64,000 nt of DNA, from positions 21,137 through 85,136 of the forward strand of contig NZ_JABETO010000003.1 of the NCBI RefSeq assembly GCF_013055795.1. The letters are read 5' to 3'. Position numbers and translations under genes: made by a program. Within the stretch, counting starts at the first letter, position 1, and every line of letters begins with the position of its first letter. This document shows positions 47,193 through 56,030 of this stretch, one piece after another. This stretch comes from Streptomyces sp. I05A-00742. Lineage in GTDB: Bacteria > Actinomycetota > Actinomycetes > Streptomycetales > Streptomycetaceae. The notes below the pieces were generated by a model. That model was not told the DNA's origin, did no database searches, and was given only the letters and a program-made list of their open reading frames with translations.

Positions 47193-48526
47193 TGCTCCGG
47201 GCGAGCAAACCGGCCGGGAAGCGGTTTCCCTCGTTGAACACCGTGCGGCGGCGCCGCGGCCGCCCCGCGGACGCTCCCGGCCGCCGTGCCGTGGAGGCAC
47301 TGGTCATCGGCGCCGGGCCGAGCGGTCTGTCGGCCGCCGCCATGCTCGAACGCTGCGGTGTCGGCACCGTGGTCCTGGAACGGACCGACCGGCTCGCCGC
47401 GCCCTGGCACGACCACTACGACGGTCTGCGCCTGCAGTCCCCGAACTGGATGTCCTTCCTGCCCGGCCTGCCGTTCTCCCGCGCGGACGGGACCTGGGTG
47501 ACGCGCGAGCGGTTGCTGGACTACCTGAGCCGTTATGTCGCGCACCACGGGATCGAGGTCCGGCACGGCGTCGAGGTCAAACGGGTGGACCGGGGCACGC
47601 AGGGCTGGAGCGTGGCCACCTCGGACGGGGAGTGGCAGGTTCCGGTGGTGGTGGTCGCCACCGGCTACAACCGGGTGCCGTTCGTCCCCGACTGGCCGGG
47701 GCTGGACGGCTTCACCGGCCAGGTGCTGCACGCCTCCGCGTTCCGCAACGCCGCCCCGTTCACCGGGCGTGACGTCCTCGTGGTGGGAACCGGCAACTCC
47801 GGAGCGGAGATCGCCTCGATCGTGTCCCGCGGCGGGGTCCGCAGGACCCGCCTCGCCGTGCGCACCGCACCGCACGTCGTCCGGCGTTCGCTGCTCGGCG
47901 TGCCGACCCTGCTGGGGCCGGCGATGGTGGAGACACTTCCGCCGCGCCTCGGCGACCTCCTGCTCGGCCCGGTCAACCGGCTGACGGTCGGCGATCTGGC
48001 CCCGTACGGTCTGCCGGCTCCCCGGACCGGGCTGTACAGCCAGTACCGGGCCAACGGCGTCACCCCGGTCATCGACACAGGGTTCCTCGGCGCGCTCAAG
48101 GCCGGGCTGATCGAGCCCGTCGCCGCGGTGGACTCCTTCCAGGACGCCCAGGTGATCCTCGACGACCGCAGCCGCGTCCGGCCCGAGGTGGTCATCGCCG
48201 CCACGGGGTACCGGCGCGGTCTCGACGCCCTCGTGGGGCATCTGGACGTGCTCGACGAGGACGGCGACCCGGTCGCCGACGGAGCCCGGCCGCTGCCGGG
48301 GGCACCGGGCTTCTACTTCATGGGCTACACCCATCCGTTCAGCGGCAACCTGCGCCGGGTACGCCGGGACGCGCCCCGGCTGGCCCGGGAGGTCGCGGAC
48401 TACCTGGACCGGCAGGCGGCGGCCCCCTCGGGGGTGCGCCGCACGCAGCGAACCATCAGCACGTGCACGGGGGCACCGGCCGCTCGGCCGGCAGGAACTC
48501 AGGGGGACAGCGATGCACACACGTAA
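47189..48526 (+). CDS. FAD-dependent monooxygenase (FMO/YUCCA-like)
   Basis: A 445-residue flavin monooxygenase. Two dinucleotide folds are visible: VIGAGPSGLSAA near residue 38 for FAD and VVGTGNSGAEIA near residue 200 for NADPH. Between them lies FTGQVLHASAF, a variant of the FxGxxxHxxxW/Y fingerprint, and the ATGY motif occurs in VVVVATGYNRVPF. The ATG at 47189 overlaps the NRPS stop (ATGA), so translation is coupled. Within the cluster it may oxidize the thiazoline ring or hydroxylate the acyl or amino group of the product. Confidence 0.88.
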
Positions 48527-50264
48527 TGCCGTACCGGCCGAAGCGGCCGACCGGGAGGAAGCGGCCACCGGGCACCCGCGCCCCGAGGACGTCTTCGGAG
48601 CGGCCACCGTCCCCGAGGTCCTGGAGCGCGCGGCCCGCGGCGGGCCCGGATTCCTGCTCATCGACAAGGACTTGACGGAGACGCCGCTGCCGGGAGCGGT
48701 GCTCGCCGCGACGGCCCGACGCGTCGCCGCCGCTCTCGCCCTGCGGGGCGTCGGGCACGGCGACCGGGTGGCCATCATGTCGTCGACGTCGTCGGCGTTC
48801 CTGTGCACCCTCTTCGGGGTGTGGCGGGCCGGCGCCGTGCCGGTGATCGTCCCCCTGCCCCACCGGCTGGCCGACCTGACCGACCTCATGGCGGAGACGG
48901 AGCGGCGCCTGGATCACGTCGGCGCCCGTTGTCTGGTGGTGTCCGACGCCTTCCACGGATTCGTCGGGCGCCGCCTGGGCGGGGGAAACCGGTCGGAACG
49001 GCCCCTGATCCCCTGCTCCGAACTGGTGTCCCACCAGGGTCCGCCCCCCGCACCGGCCCAGTGCGCGCCGGACGACGTGGCCTACCTCCAGTTCACCTCC
49101 GGCACCACGGGCACACCCAAGGCCGTGACTCTGACGCACCGTCAGATCATGGCGAACGCGGCCGTGGCCTGGCGGACCCTCGGCCTGGACGACGGACCGG
49201 CGGTGGTCGTCCACTGGCTGCCGCTCTACCACGACATGGGGCTGATCTCCACCCTGGGCGCGCTGGCCGGCGGTGCCCGGCTCGTCCTCCAGCCGCCCGA
49301 GGAGTTCCTCGCCCGGCCGGACTCCTGGGTCGACGCGCTCTCCCGCTACGGTGCCACCCATACCGTCGCGCCCAACTTCGCCTACGGTCTGGCCGCTCGC
49401 AGCATGACGCAACGGCCGCGGCCCCTGGACCTCTCGGCGCTGCGCATGTGCGGTGACGGCGCCGAGCCGATCCGGCTGCCCAATCTGGACGCCTTCGTCG
49501 AGGCGGGCGCCGTCCACGGTCTGCGCGCCCGGGCGATCACGCCGATGTACGGTCTCGCCGAGGCGACGCTCGCCGTGGCGATCAGCCCGTACGACCGGCC
49601 GATGGCCCGCGACCGGGTGTCCGGTACCCGGCTCGCCGCGGAGCGGGTGGCGGAACCCGTACCGGCCGGTGCCCCGGACGCCCGGGAGCTCGCGGTGTGC
49701 GGACCGCCCGTACCCGGCGTCCGTATACGGATCACCGGCGACGACGGGACCGAGCTCGGCCCACGCCGGGTGGGCGAAGTGTGCCTGCGCGGCCCCTCGG
49801 TGATGCGCGGCTACTGGAAGGCGCAAGGGGCCACCGCCGAGGTGATCCGGGACGGCTGGCTCCACACGGGGGACCTCGGCTACCTCACCGAGGACGGGCT
49901 GGTCGTCTGCGGACGCATCAAGGATGTGATCATCGCCGGTGGCCGCAACCTCTACCCGGAGGAGTACGAGCACCTCTCCTGCGAGGTGGACGGGGTGGGC
50001 CAGGTCTGCGCGGCCTTCGGGCTGCCCGACACCGAACGGGTGGTGGTGGTCGCCGAGATCGGCCGGAGCGGCGACGACGCGGCCGGGCTGGCCGGACAGG
50101 TCATGACCAGGCTGCGGGAACGTCTGGGGCACGCCCCGGACCGGGTGGTCATCGTGCCCCGGCAGGCGATCCCCCGCACCTCCTCCGGGAAGACCCGGCG
50201 CTCCCGGTGCCGGCAGCTCTTCTTCGCGGGGGAACTGCCCGAGCTGGCGAGCGTGGGCCGGTGA
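48513..50264 (+). CDS. Fatty-acyl-AMP ligase (FAAL)
   Basis: A 583-residue acyl-adenylating enzyme. FTSGTTGTPKAVTLTH is the phosphate loop, WLPLYHDMGLISTL is characteristic of FAALs, MYGLAEATLAV is A5, and HTGDLGYLTEDGLVVCGR with RNLYPEEYEH completes the C-terminal part. A terminal lysine is in TSSGKTRRS. FAALs activate fatty acids as acyl-AMP and pass them to a carrier protein. The only free acceptor visible is the N-terminal carrier of the NRPS. The ATG at 48513 overlaps the previous gene by 14 bp and follows AGGGGGA. Confidence 0.9.
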   Translation: MHTRNAVPAEAADREEAATGHPRPEDVFGAATVPEVLERAARGGPGFLLIDKDLTETPLPGAVLAATARRVAAALALRGVGHGDRVAIMSSTSSAFLCTLFGVWRAGAVPVIVPLPHRLADLTDLMAETERRLDHVGARCLVVSDAFHGFVGRRLGGGNRSERPLIPCSELVSHQGPPPAPAQCAPDDVAYLQFTSGTTGTPKAVTLTHRQIMANAAVAWRTLGLDDGPAVVVHWLPLYHDMGLISTLGALAGGARLVLQPPEEFLARPDSWVDALSRYGATHTVAPNFAYGLAARSMTQRPRPLDLSALRMCGDGAEPIRLPNLDAFVEAGAVHGLRARAITPMYGLAEATLAVAISPYDRPMARDRVSGTRLAAERVAEPVPAGAPDARELAVCGPPVPGVRIRITGDDGTELGPRRVGEVCLRGPSVMRGYWKAQGATAEVIRDGWLHTGDLGYLTEDGLVVCGRIKDVIIAGGRNLYPEEYEHLSCEVDGVGQVCAAFGLPDTERVVVVAEIGRSGDDAAGLAGQVMTRLRERLGHAPDRVVIVPRQAIPRTSSGKTRRSRCRQLFFAGELPELASVGR

Positions 50265-51709
50265 GCCCCCGTCGGGAAGGGGGCGGCGCGGCCGGTGCCG
50301 TGCCGTCGTCGGAGCCGGACGTGGTGGTGGTCGGTGCCGGGCTCGCCGGCCTGACGGCCGCGTACACCCTGGCGAAGGCCGGCCACGAACCACTGGTTCT
50401 CGAGGCGAGGGGGCGGGTCGGCGGCCGGGTGCTGGGCGAACCGCTGGACGAGCGCGTCTCGCTCGACCTGGGCGGGACCTGGTTCGGCCCCTCGAAGCAC
50501 CGGCTGACCGCGCTGGCCGCCGAGTTGGGCATCGGCTCGCACCCCACCTACGACCGGGGCGCCCGGTTACTCGATTACGGCGGACGGGTGCGCCGTTTCC
50601 GCGCCGGGCTGCCACCGGTACCCCTGCCCGACCTGGTGGCCGCCGGGCGGGCGACCGCCGGGCTCGACATGCTGGCCCGTACCCTGCCCCGGGAGGCGCC
50701 ATGGCTCGCCGCCCATGCCGAGGCCTGGGACCGGCAGAGCCTGGGCCGGTGGCTGGACGACCGGATCGGCACCGGCCGCGGGCGCGCTCTGGTGGACATC
50801 GCGGTACGCACCGTCTGGGGCGCCGAGCCGCACCGGATCACCCTGTTGCAGGCGCTCTCCTACATCGACTCGCTGGGCGGTTTCGAAGCCCTGACCCGGG
50901 TCAAGGGCGGGCTGATGGCCGACCGGTTCCTCGGCGGCGCCCACCGGGTCACGGACGCCCTCGCCCACCGGCTGCACGGACGGGTGCTGCTCCGGAGCGT
51001 CGTGCGCCGCGTCCGCCAGTCGGGCTCCGCGGTCGAGGTGGAGACGGACACGATGACGGTCCGTGCCCGCCGGGCCGTGGTGGCGGTGCCGCCGGCCCTG
51101 GCCGCCGAGATCGATTTCACGCCCCGGCTCCCCGCCGCCCGGACCCGCGCCCTGCGTGGTCTGCCGATGGGATCGATCGTCAAGGTCTTCGCCGTGTACG
51201 ACCATCCGTTCTGGCGCGAGCACGGTCTGAACGGGCAGATGGTCAGCGACCGCCCACCGGTCACCTCGACCTTCGACCTCTCACCGCTGGACGGCTCGCT
51301 CGGCGTGCTCGCGGGCTTCGTCCCGGGCAGCTGGGCGCGGGCTTTCTCCGCACTGCCGGCCGCGGAGCGCAAGGAGGCCGTTCTGGCCTCGCTCGCCAGG
51401 GTCTACGGACCGGCGGCACGGCACGTCAAACGTTACGTGGAGAAGGACTGGACCGCCGACCCCTACGCCCGCGGCTGCTACTTCGGCCTCGCCGAACAGG
51501 GCCTGATCACCGGTCCGCTCGCCGACATGGGCACCCCCGACGGGCTGGTGCACTGGGCGGGAGCGGAAACGACATGGCAGTCCTTCGGCGGGATGGAGGG
51601 CGCCGTGGCTTCCGGGCAACGGTCCGCGCGGCGGATCCTCGCGGGCCTGGACGGCGGACGGCGTCCGTCACCGGAGCACGGGTCCGTGGAACCGGAGGCG
51701 GTGTCGTGA
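50261..51709 (+). CDS. Flavin amine oxidase family enzyme
   Basis: A 482-residue monoamine-oxidase-type flavoenzyme. The FAD fold is VVVVGAGLAGLTAAYTLAKA with the ARGRVGGRV motif. The C-terminal FAD-contact region is LVHWAGAETTWQSFGGMEGAV. It may oxidize a C-N bond of the assembled product, for example thiazoline to thiazole or an amine to an imine. The GTG at 50261 overlaps the FAAL stop by four bases (GTGA). Codon 103 is TTA. Confidence 0.88.
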   Translation: MSPRREGGGAAGAVPSSEPDVVVVGAGLAGLTAAYTLAKAGHEPLVLEARGRVGGRVLGEPLDERVSLDLGGTWFGPSKHRLTALAAELGIGSHPTYDRGARLLDYGGRVRRFRAGLPPVPLPDLVAAGRATAGLDMLARTLPREAPWLAAHAEAWDRQSLGRWLDDRIGTGRGRALVDIAVRTVWGAEPHRITLLQALSYIDSLGGFEALTRVKGGLMADRFLGGAHRVTDALAHRLHGRVLLRSVVRRVRQSGSAVEVETDTMTVRARRAVVAVPPALAAEIDFTPRLPAARTRALRGLPMGSIVKVFAVYDHPFWREHGLNGQMVSDRPPVTSTFDLSPLDGSLGVLAGFVPGSWARAFSALPAAERKEAVLASLARVYGPAARHVKRYVEKDWTADPYARGCYFGLAEQGLITGPLADMGTPDGLVHWAGAETTWQSFGGMEGAVASGQRSARRILAGLDGGRRPSPEHGSVEPEAVS

Positions 51710-52509
51710 CCACGGCCGCCGATGAGCTCTGGTTCCGCAGGCTGTCCGGCCCTCCGGCCGGCTCCGCCGCCCTCGGCCTGCTGTGCTTCCCCTCCGCGGG
51801 CGCCGGCCCGGAGGCGTTCCGGCAGCTGACCGGACTGCTGCCGGATATCGCGCTGTGGGCCGTGCACCTGCCCGGCCGCGGCACCCGGCTCGGCGAGGAA
51901 CCCCGGCGCTCGCTGGACGAACTGGCCGAGGAGATCGCCGGCCACGTGGTGTCATGGGCCGGGGGCGCACACCCGTACGCCGTGCTCGGCCACAGCATGG
52001 GCGCCGCCCTGGCCTACGCGGTGTGTGTACGGCTGGCCCTGCTCCCCGTCCGGCAGCCGTGTGCCCTGGTGGCCTGCGCCCGGGACGCTCCCGGGCGTCC
52101 CCGGCACCGGCGGCCGGTGTCCCATCTGCCGACGCCGCTGTTCGTCGAGCACCTGCGCCGGATGGGCGGGACACCGGCCGAAGTCCTCGACGACCCGGGG
52201 GTGTTCGCGGTCTTCGAGCCGATGCTGCGGGCCGACTTCGCGGCCGCCGAACACTGGCGGCCGCGGCCCGCCCCGCCTCTCGGGTGCCCGATCGCGGTGG
52301 TCGGGAGCCGGGACGACCCGGAGACCCGGCCCGCGGGGCTCGCCGCCTGGCACGACCTGACCTCGTCGGCCGGCAGTCTCGACTGGGTTCCCGGGGGCCA
52401 TTTCTTTCCGAACAGCCACCCCCGGGCTCTCGCCGAGGTGCTGAACCGCCGGCTACCGCTGGGACAGCAGTCGGCGGGCCTTGGTCCGCAGGTTGAATCC
52501 CGATTTTAG
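51706..52509 (+). CDS. Type II thioesterase
   Basis: A 267-residue thioesterase of the NRPS/PKS type II class. LLCFPSAGAGPEAFRQL, AVHLPGRGTRLGE, the nucleophile GHSMGAALAY, and the histidine in VPGGHFFPNSHPRAL are all in place. Such enzymes edit mis-primed carriers; since the NRPS lacks a terminal TE domain, this one may also release the product. The GTG at 51706 overlaps the amine-oxidase stop by four bases. Its 3' end overlaps the antisense SnoaL-like gene by 57 bp. Confidence 0.9.
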   Translation: MTTAADELWFRRLSGPPAGSAALGLLCFPSAGAGPEAFRQLTGLLPDIALWAVHLPGRGTRLGEEPRRSLDELAEEIAGHVVSWAGGAHPYAVLGHSMGAALAYAVCVRLALLPVRQPCALVACARDAPGRPRHRRPVSHLPTPLFVEHLRRMGGTPAEVLDDPGVFAVFEPMLRADFAAAEHWRPRPAPPLGCPIAVVGSRDDPETRPAGLAAWHDLTSSAGSLDWVPGGHFFPNSHPRALAEVLNRRLPLGQQSAGLGPQVESRF

Positions 52510-52956
52510 CGCGCGGTCCGCTGCCGACCCGTCGGGCGGCAGCAGACCGATGTTCCTGGCCAAGGACAGCCCGTCCATATGAATCGTATTGGAGCGAATG
52601 AAGTCGCCGTCCGTTTCCATGACGTCGACACCGCGCAGAGAAATCCTCCTGCCGGTCGCCGATATCCCCTGGAGGGGGGTGCCGCGGAACGTCCCGAATC
52701 CATTCCACACCACTACCGCACAGCCGTCCTGCGAAATCACCCGCTCCACCTCCAGGTGGAAGTCGGGGAGCGCGGACAGCAGTTCGGAGAAGTACCGGCG
52801 GATCGCCGCCTCCCCCCGGTACACACCGCTGCCGACCACATGGTAGACCGTGTCGTCGCGCCAGAAATCCGCCGTCGAGAGATCGTGCGCATTGATGACG
52901 GCAAACGACCGGCGAGCCAGTTCTTTCGGATCTGCGCTCCGCAGCGGGCCCGGCAT
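52453..52956 (-). CDS. SnoaL-like (NTF2-fold) protein, antisense to the operon
   Basis: A 167-residue SnoaL-like protein. SFAVINAHDLSTADFWRDDTVYHVVG and YFSELLSALPDFHLEVERVI match the ester cyclase/SnoaL-like family, which includes polyketide cyclases and other small-molecule enzymes. It is encoded opposite to its neighbours, overlapping the end of the thioesterase gene. It may tailor the cluster's product or be an unrelated insertion. The start at 52956 is an ATG 6-8 bp after a GGGG-rich site. Confidence 0.8.
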   Translation of the reverse strand: MPGPLRSADPKELARRSFAVINAHDLSTADFWRDDTVYHVVGSGVYRGEAAIRRYFSELLSALPDFHLEVERVISQDGCAVVVWNGFGTFRGTPLQGISATGRRISLRGVDVMETDGDFIRSNTIHMDGLSLARNIGLLPPDGSAADRALKSGFNLRTKARRLLSQR

Positions 52957-53129
52957 TCCCTACCCCCTTCGTTTCTGCTTTCCCGGGGAAGGGTGGCACA
53001 TGGATACCGCCGAGGGGAAGGGAGCCCGGCGGACGATCCGAAATACCGGGTGGTGCCGCGCACTTCGGCTCGATCCGGTCTGGTTTCAATCGACCATATT
53101 CTGCGCATGATGGGAAGGCGGACCGACAG

Positions 53130-55379
53130 GTGACCGGAAAAGACCGTACGACCGGGGAGAGGAGCGGGGTGCGGAACCACTTCGTCATCAGGCACGCGCG
53201 ATGGGTGCTGTGGGTGGGAGCCCTGTTCATCGCGGGGTGTGCCGCGTTCGGCTTCTCCGTCTCCGACCACCTGGCGCCCTACGACGCGACCAACCCCTCG
53301 TCGGAGAGCGTCCGTGCCGACGAACTGGTCGAGAGGACGGCCCGCTTCAACCCCAACCCGGGCATCACCGTGGTCGTGGACGCGCCGCGCGGTGCCGACG
53401 GCCCCGAGGCCCGGGAGCGCGTCTCCCGTGTGGTCGGAGAGCTCAAGGAACACCCCGCGATCGCACGGGTCTCCAGTGCGCTCGACCCCCAGGGCAGGGC
53501 CCTGGTCTCCACGGACGGCAAGGCCACGGTGGTCGTCGCCAACTTCGGGCCGGCGTCGGTCAAGGAACGGCAGGATGTCGCGAAGGACGTCCTCGACGCG
53601 TTCGCCGACACCCCCTGGGCGGCTGTCGGCGGTATCGACACCGCCCAGGTCCAGATCAACAAGACCTCCGCCGACGACCTCGTCACCGCCGAGCTCCTGG
53701 CCTTCCCCGTCCTGCTCCTGCTCGCGTTGTGGTTCTTCCGCGGTCTGGTCGCCGCGCTGATGCCGCTGCTGGTCGCCGCCATCACCGTGGTGATGACCTA
53801 CTTCACGCTGCGCGTGTTCACCGAGCTGACCACCGTCTCGGTGTTCGCCCTCAATCTGGTCACCGGCCTCGGCCTCGGCCTCGCCATCGACTACAGCCTG
53901 CTGTTCATCAGCCGCTACCGCGAGGAACGCGCCCGCGCGGACACACATCAGGAGGCTCTGCGCGTCACCCTGCGGACCGCGGGGCGCACCATCGTGTTCA
54001 GCGCCCTGACGGTCGCCGGCGCCCTCGCCTCGCTGACCGTCTTCCAGGAGAACTTCCTGCTCTCCATGGGCATCGCCGGCATCGCCGTCCCCCTGCTCGC
54101 GGTCTTCGCCACCCTGGTGATCCTGCCCACCGTGCTCGTCGTGCTCGGTGACCGCATCGACGCGCTGGCCCCCTCCTGGCTCCGCAGGCGCGCCGACACC
54201 GAGTCCCACGCCGGCCGCTCCGGAGGGTGGTACCGGCTCGCCTCGTTCGTCATGCGACGCCCCGCCCGGATCGCCCTGGCGGGCCTCGCCGCACTGCTCG
54301 TCCTCGGACTTCCCTCCCTGGGAACGAAGTTCGTGCTGGCCGACGAAAGGGTCCTGCCCGACACCCACAGCAGCCGTGCCGTCGCCGACGAGCTGCGCGA
54401 GCGGTTCGGCCCCGCGCTCTCCCGCGCCGTCTACGTCGTCGTGGAGGACGACGCGCAGGCGGCCGCTCCCCTCGTACAGCGGATCAAGGAGCTGAAGAAC
54501 ACCGCGTTCGTCAGCCCGCCCGCGCCGTTGTCCGCCCGCACCTCCCTCATCACGGTGCAGCCCGCCTCCGCCCCCTTGTCGGAGGACGGCAAACAGCTGG
54601 TGCGCGACATCCGCGACCTCGACGGGCCGACGGACTTCTTCGTGGGCGGCGAGTCGGCGCGCTTCGCCGACCAGGGCAGCAGTCTCGCCGACCGGCTGCT
54701 GTGGGCCGTGCTCGTGGTGGTGCTCGCCACGGTGCTCTTCCTGTTCCTCGCCACCGGCTCCGCGACCCTGCCGCTGGTCTCCCTGGTGATGAACGGCCTG
54801 ACGGTGGCCGCCGCCTTCGGTGCCCTGGTCTTCGTCTTCCAGGACGGCCGGCTGGAGGGCATCCTGGACTACCAAAGTGTCGGCGCCCTGGACTCCACCC
54901 AGCCGATTCTCATCATGGCGATGGTCCTCGGACTGTCCACCGACTACACGGTGTTCCTGCTGTCCCGCATCAAGGAGGCGCACGATTCCGGGCTCGGCAC
55001 CCGTGACGCGGTGGCCGTCAGCGTCGAACGCACCGGCCGTATCATCACCGCCGCCGCCCTGATGTTCTGCGTGGCCATGGTCGCGTTCTCCATCTCCGAG
55101 ATCGTGTTCCTCAAGGAGATCGGGCTGGGCGTCGCCTTCGCCGTCCTGCTCGACGCCACGCTGGTCCGCTCGATGCTGGTTCCCGCGCTGATGGAACTGA
55201 TGGGCAAGGGCAACTGGTGGTCCCCACGACCGCTGCGCCTCCTCCACCGGCGCATCGGACTGAGCGAATCGGACGGCGCGCCTCTCCCCCGTCCTCCGGG
55301 GCGGCCCGGTGCGACCGCCGCCGCTCCCGCCGGAGCCGACGGCAAGGACGTGCGCGACCCGGCCGTGCCCGGCGACTGA
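53130..55379 (+). CDS. MMPL family transporter (RND-type)
   Basis: A 749-residue MMPL transporter with about 12 transmembrane segments in two repeats and two extracytoplasmic porter domains. The proton-relay Asp-Tyr pairs are in LGLGLAIDYSLLFISRY (TM4) and MVLGLSTDYTVFLLSRI (TM10). MMPL proteins export lipids and lipid-linked metabolites, so a lipophilic product from the FAAL-NRPS set is a fitting cargo. The GTG at 53130 follows GGGAAGG. A proline/alanine-rich cytoplasmic tail ends the protein. Confidence 0.93.
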   Translation: MTGKDRTTGERSGVRNHFVIRHARWVLWVGALFIAGCAAFGFSVSDHLAPYDATNPSSESVRADELVERTARFNPNPGITVVVDAPRGADGPEARERVSRVVGELKEHPAIARVSSALDPQGRALVSTDGKATVVVANFGPASVKERQDVAKDVLDAFADTPWAAVGGIDTAQVQINKTSADDLVTAELLAFPVLLLLALWFFRGLVAALMPLLVAAITVVMTYFTLRVFTELTTVSVFALNLVTGLGLGLAIDYSLLFISRYREERARADTHQEALRVTLRTAGRTIVFSALTVAGALASLTVFQENFLLSMGIAGIAVPLLAVFATLVILPTVLVVLGDRIDALAPSWLRRRADTESHAGRSGGWYRLASFVMRRPARIALAGLAALLVLGLPSLGTKFVLADERVLPDTHSSRAVADELRERFGPALSRAVYVVVEDDAQAAAPLVQRIKELKNTAFVSPPAPLSARTSLITVQPASAPLSEDGKQLVRDIRDLDGPTDFFVGGESARFADQGSSLADRLLWAVLVVVLATVLFLFLATGSATLPLVSLVMNGLTVAAAFGALVFVFQDGRLEGILDYQSVGALDSTQPILIMAMVLGLSTDYTVFLLSRIKEAHDSGLGTRDAVAVSVERTGRIITAAALMFCVAMVAFSISEIVFLKEIGLGVAFAVLLDATLVRSMLVPALMELMGKGNWWSPRPLRLLHRRIGLSESDGAPLPRPPGRPGATAAAPAGADGKDVRDPAVPGD

Positions 55380-55420
55380 CCCACAGCGAACCGACCGCAC
55401 CGCGAAAGGCAGGAGCGCAG

Positions 55421-55945
55421 ATGCCACTGGACGCCTTCACCCTCCCCGACGGCACCCACATCCGCTACACGAAGCGCACCGACTCCCCCGAGACCGAGGG
55501 GTTCGAGATCGAGATGACGGTGCCGCGGCACGGCACCGCCACCCCGCCGCACACCCACCCGGCGCAGACGGACGAGTTCTATGTGCAGTCCGGCCGGGTC
55601 GAGATCTTTCTGGACGGTACCTGGCACACGCGGGGTCCCGGTGAGGAATTGATCGTGCGGCCCGGCCATGTGCACACGTACCGCAACAACTTCCACGAGC
55701 CCGTCGTCATCCGCAATGTGCACCAGCCGTCCGGCAGCTTCCAGGAGTACCTCGACCGCATGGGTCTTCTGGTACAGCAGGGGAAGATCACGAAGATGAG
55801 CGGACTGCGGACGCTCACCTATATGTCGATCCTGTTCACCGAACACACCGACGCTATGCGCCTGCACAGCCCGCTCCTGCGTGCCGTGACCACCCTGCTC
55901 GCGGCCGTCGCCAAGGTGCTGGGCCTGCGGGCACCGCGCCCCTGA
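55421..55945 (+). CDS. Cupin domain protein
   Basis: A 174-residue single-cupin protein. Motif 1 is PPHTHPAQTDEFYVQSGRVEI (two histidines and a glutamate position) and motif 2 is VRPGHVHTYRN. Residues 125-174 form a hydrophobic C-terminal tail that may associate with the membrane. It could be a metal-dependent enzyme or a binding protein acting on the cluster's product. ATG at 55421 follows AGGAG, 41 bp after the MMPL gene. Confidence 0.88.
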   Translation: MPLDAFTLPDGTHIRYTKRTDSPETEGFEIEMTVPRHGTATPPHTHPAQTDEFYVQSGRVEIFLDGTWHTRGPGEELIVRPGHVHTYRNNFHEPVVIRNVHQPSGSFQEYLDRMGLLVQQGKITKMSGLRTLTYMSILFTEHTDAMRLHSPLLRAVTTLLAAVAKVLGLRAPRP

Positions 55946-55980
55946 ACCGGGGACGGATCCCCTGGGGCGCCGGGCCGCGC

Positions 55981-56030
55981 CGGTCCGGCTGACGGGAGGT
56001 GCCCGGAGCCCCGTCCCGTCAGCCGGACCG
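55981..56030. terminator. Bidirectional terminator closing the cluster
   Basis: A perfect 17-bp inverted repeat cggtccggctgacggga / tcccgtcagccggaccg with a 16-base loop. It overlaps the stop codon of the convergent lipase gene at 56019 and marks a natural right edge of the biosynthetic operon. Confidence 0.9.

Noticed and set aside
48513..50264. Salicylate- or DHB-AMP ligase of an aryl-capped siderophore
   Set aside because: WLPLYHDMGLISTL is the FAAL pattern, and no salicylate or DHB synthesis gene is present.
52737..55427. Very Gly/Glu/Asp/Gln-rich 896-codon minus-strand frame opposite the MMPL gene
   Set aside because: Typical antisense composition of a membrane-protein gene; not a real acidic protein.
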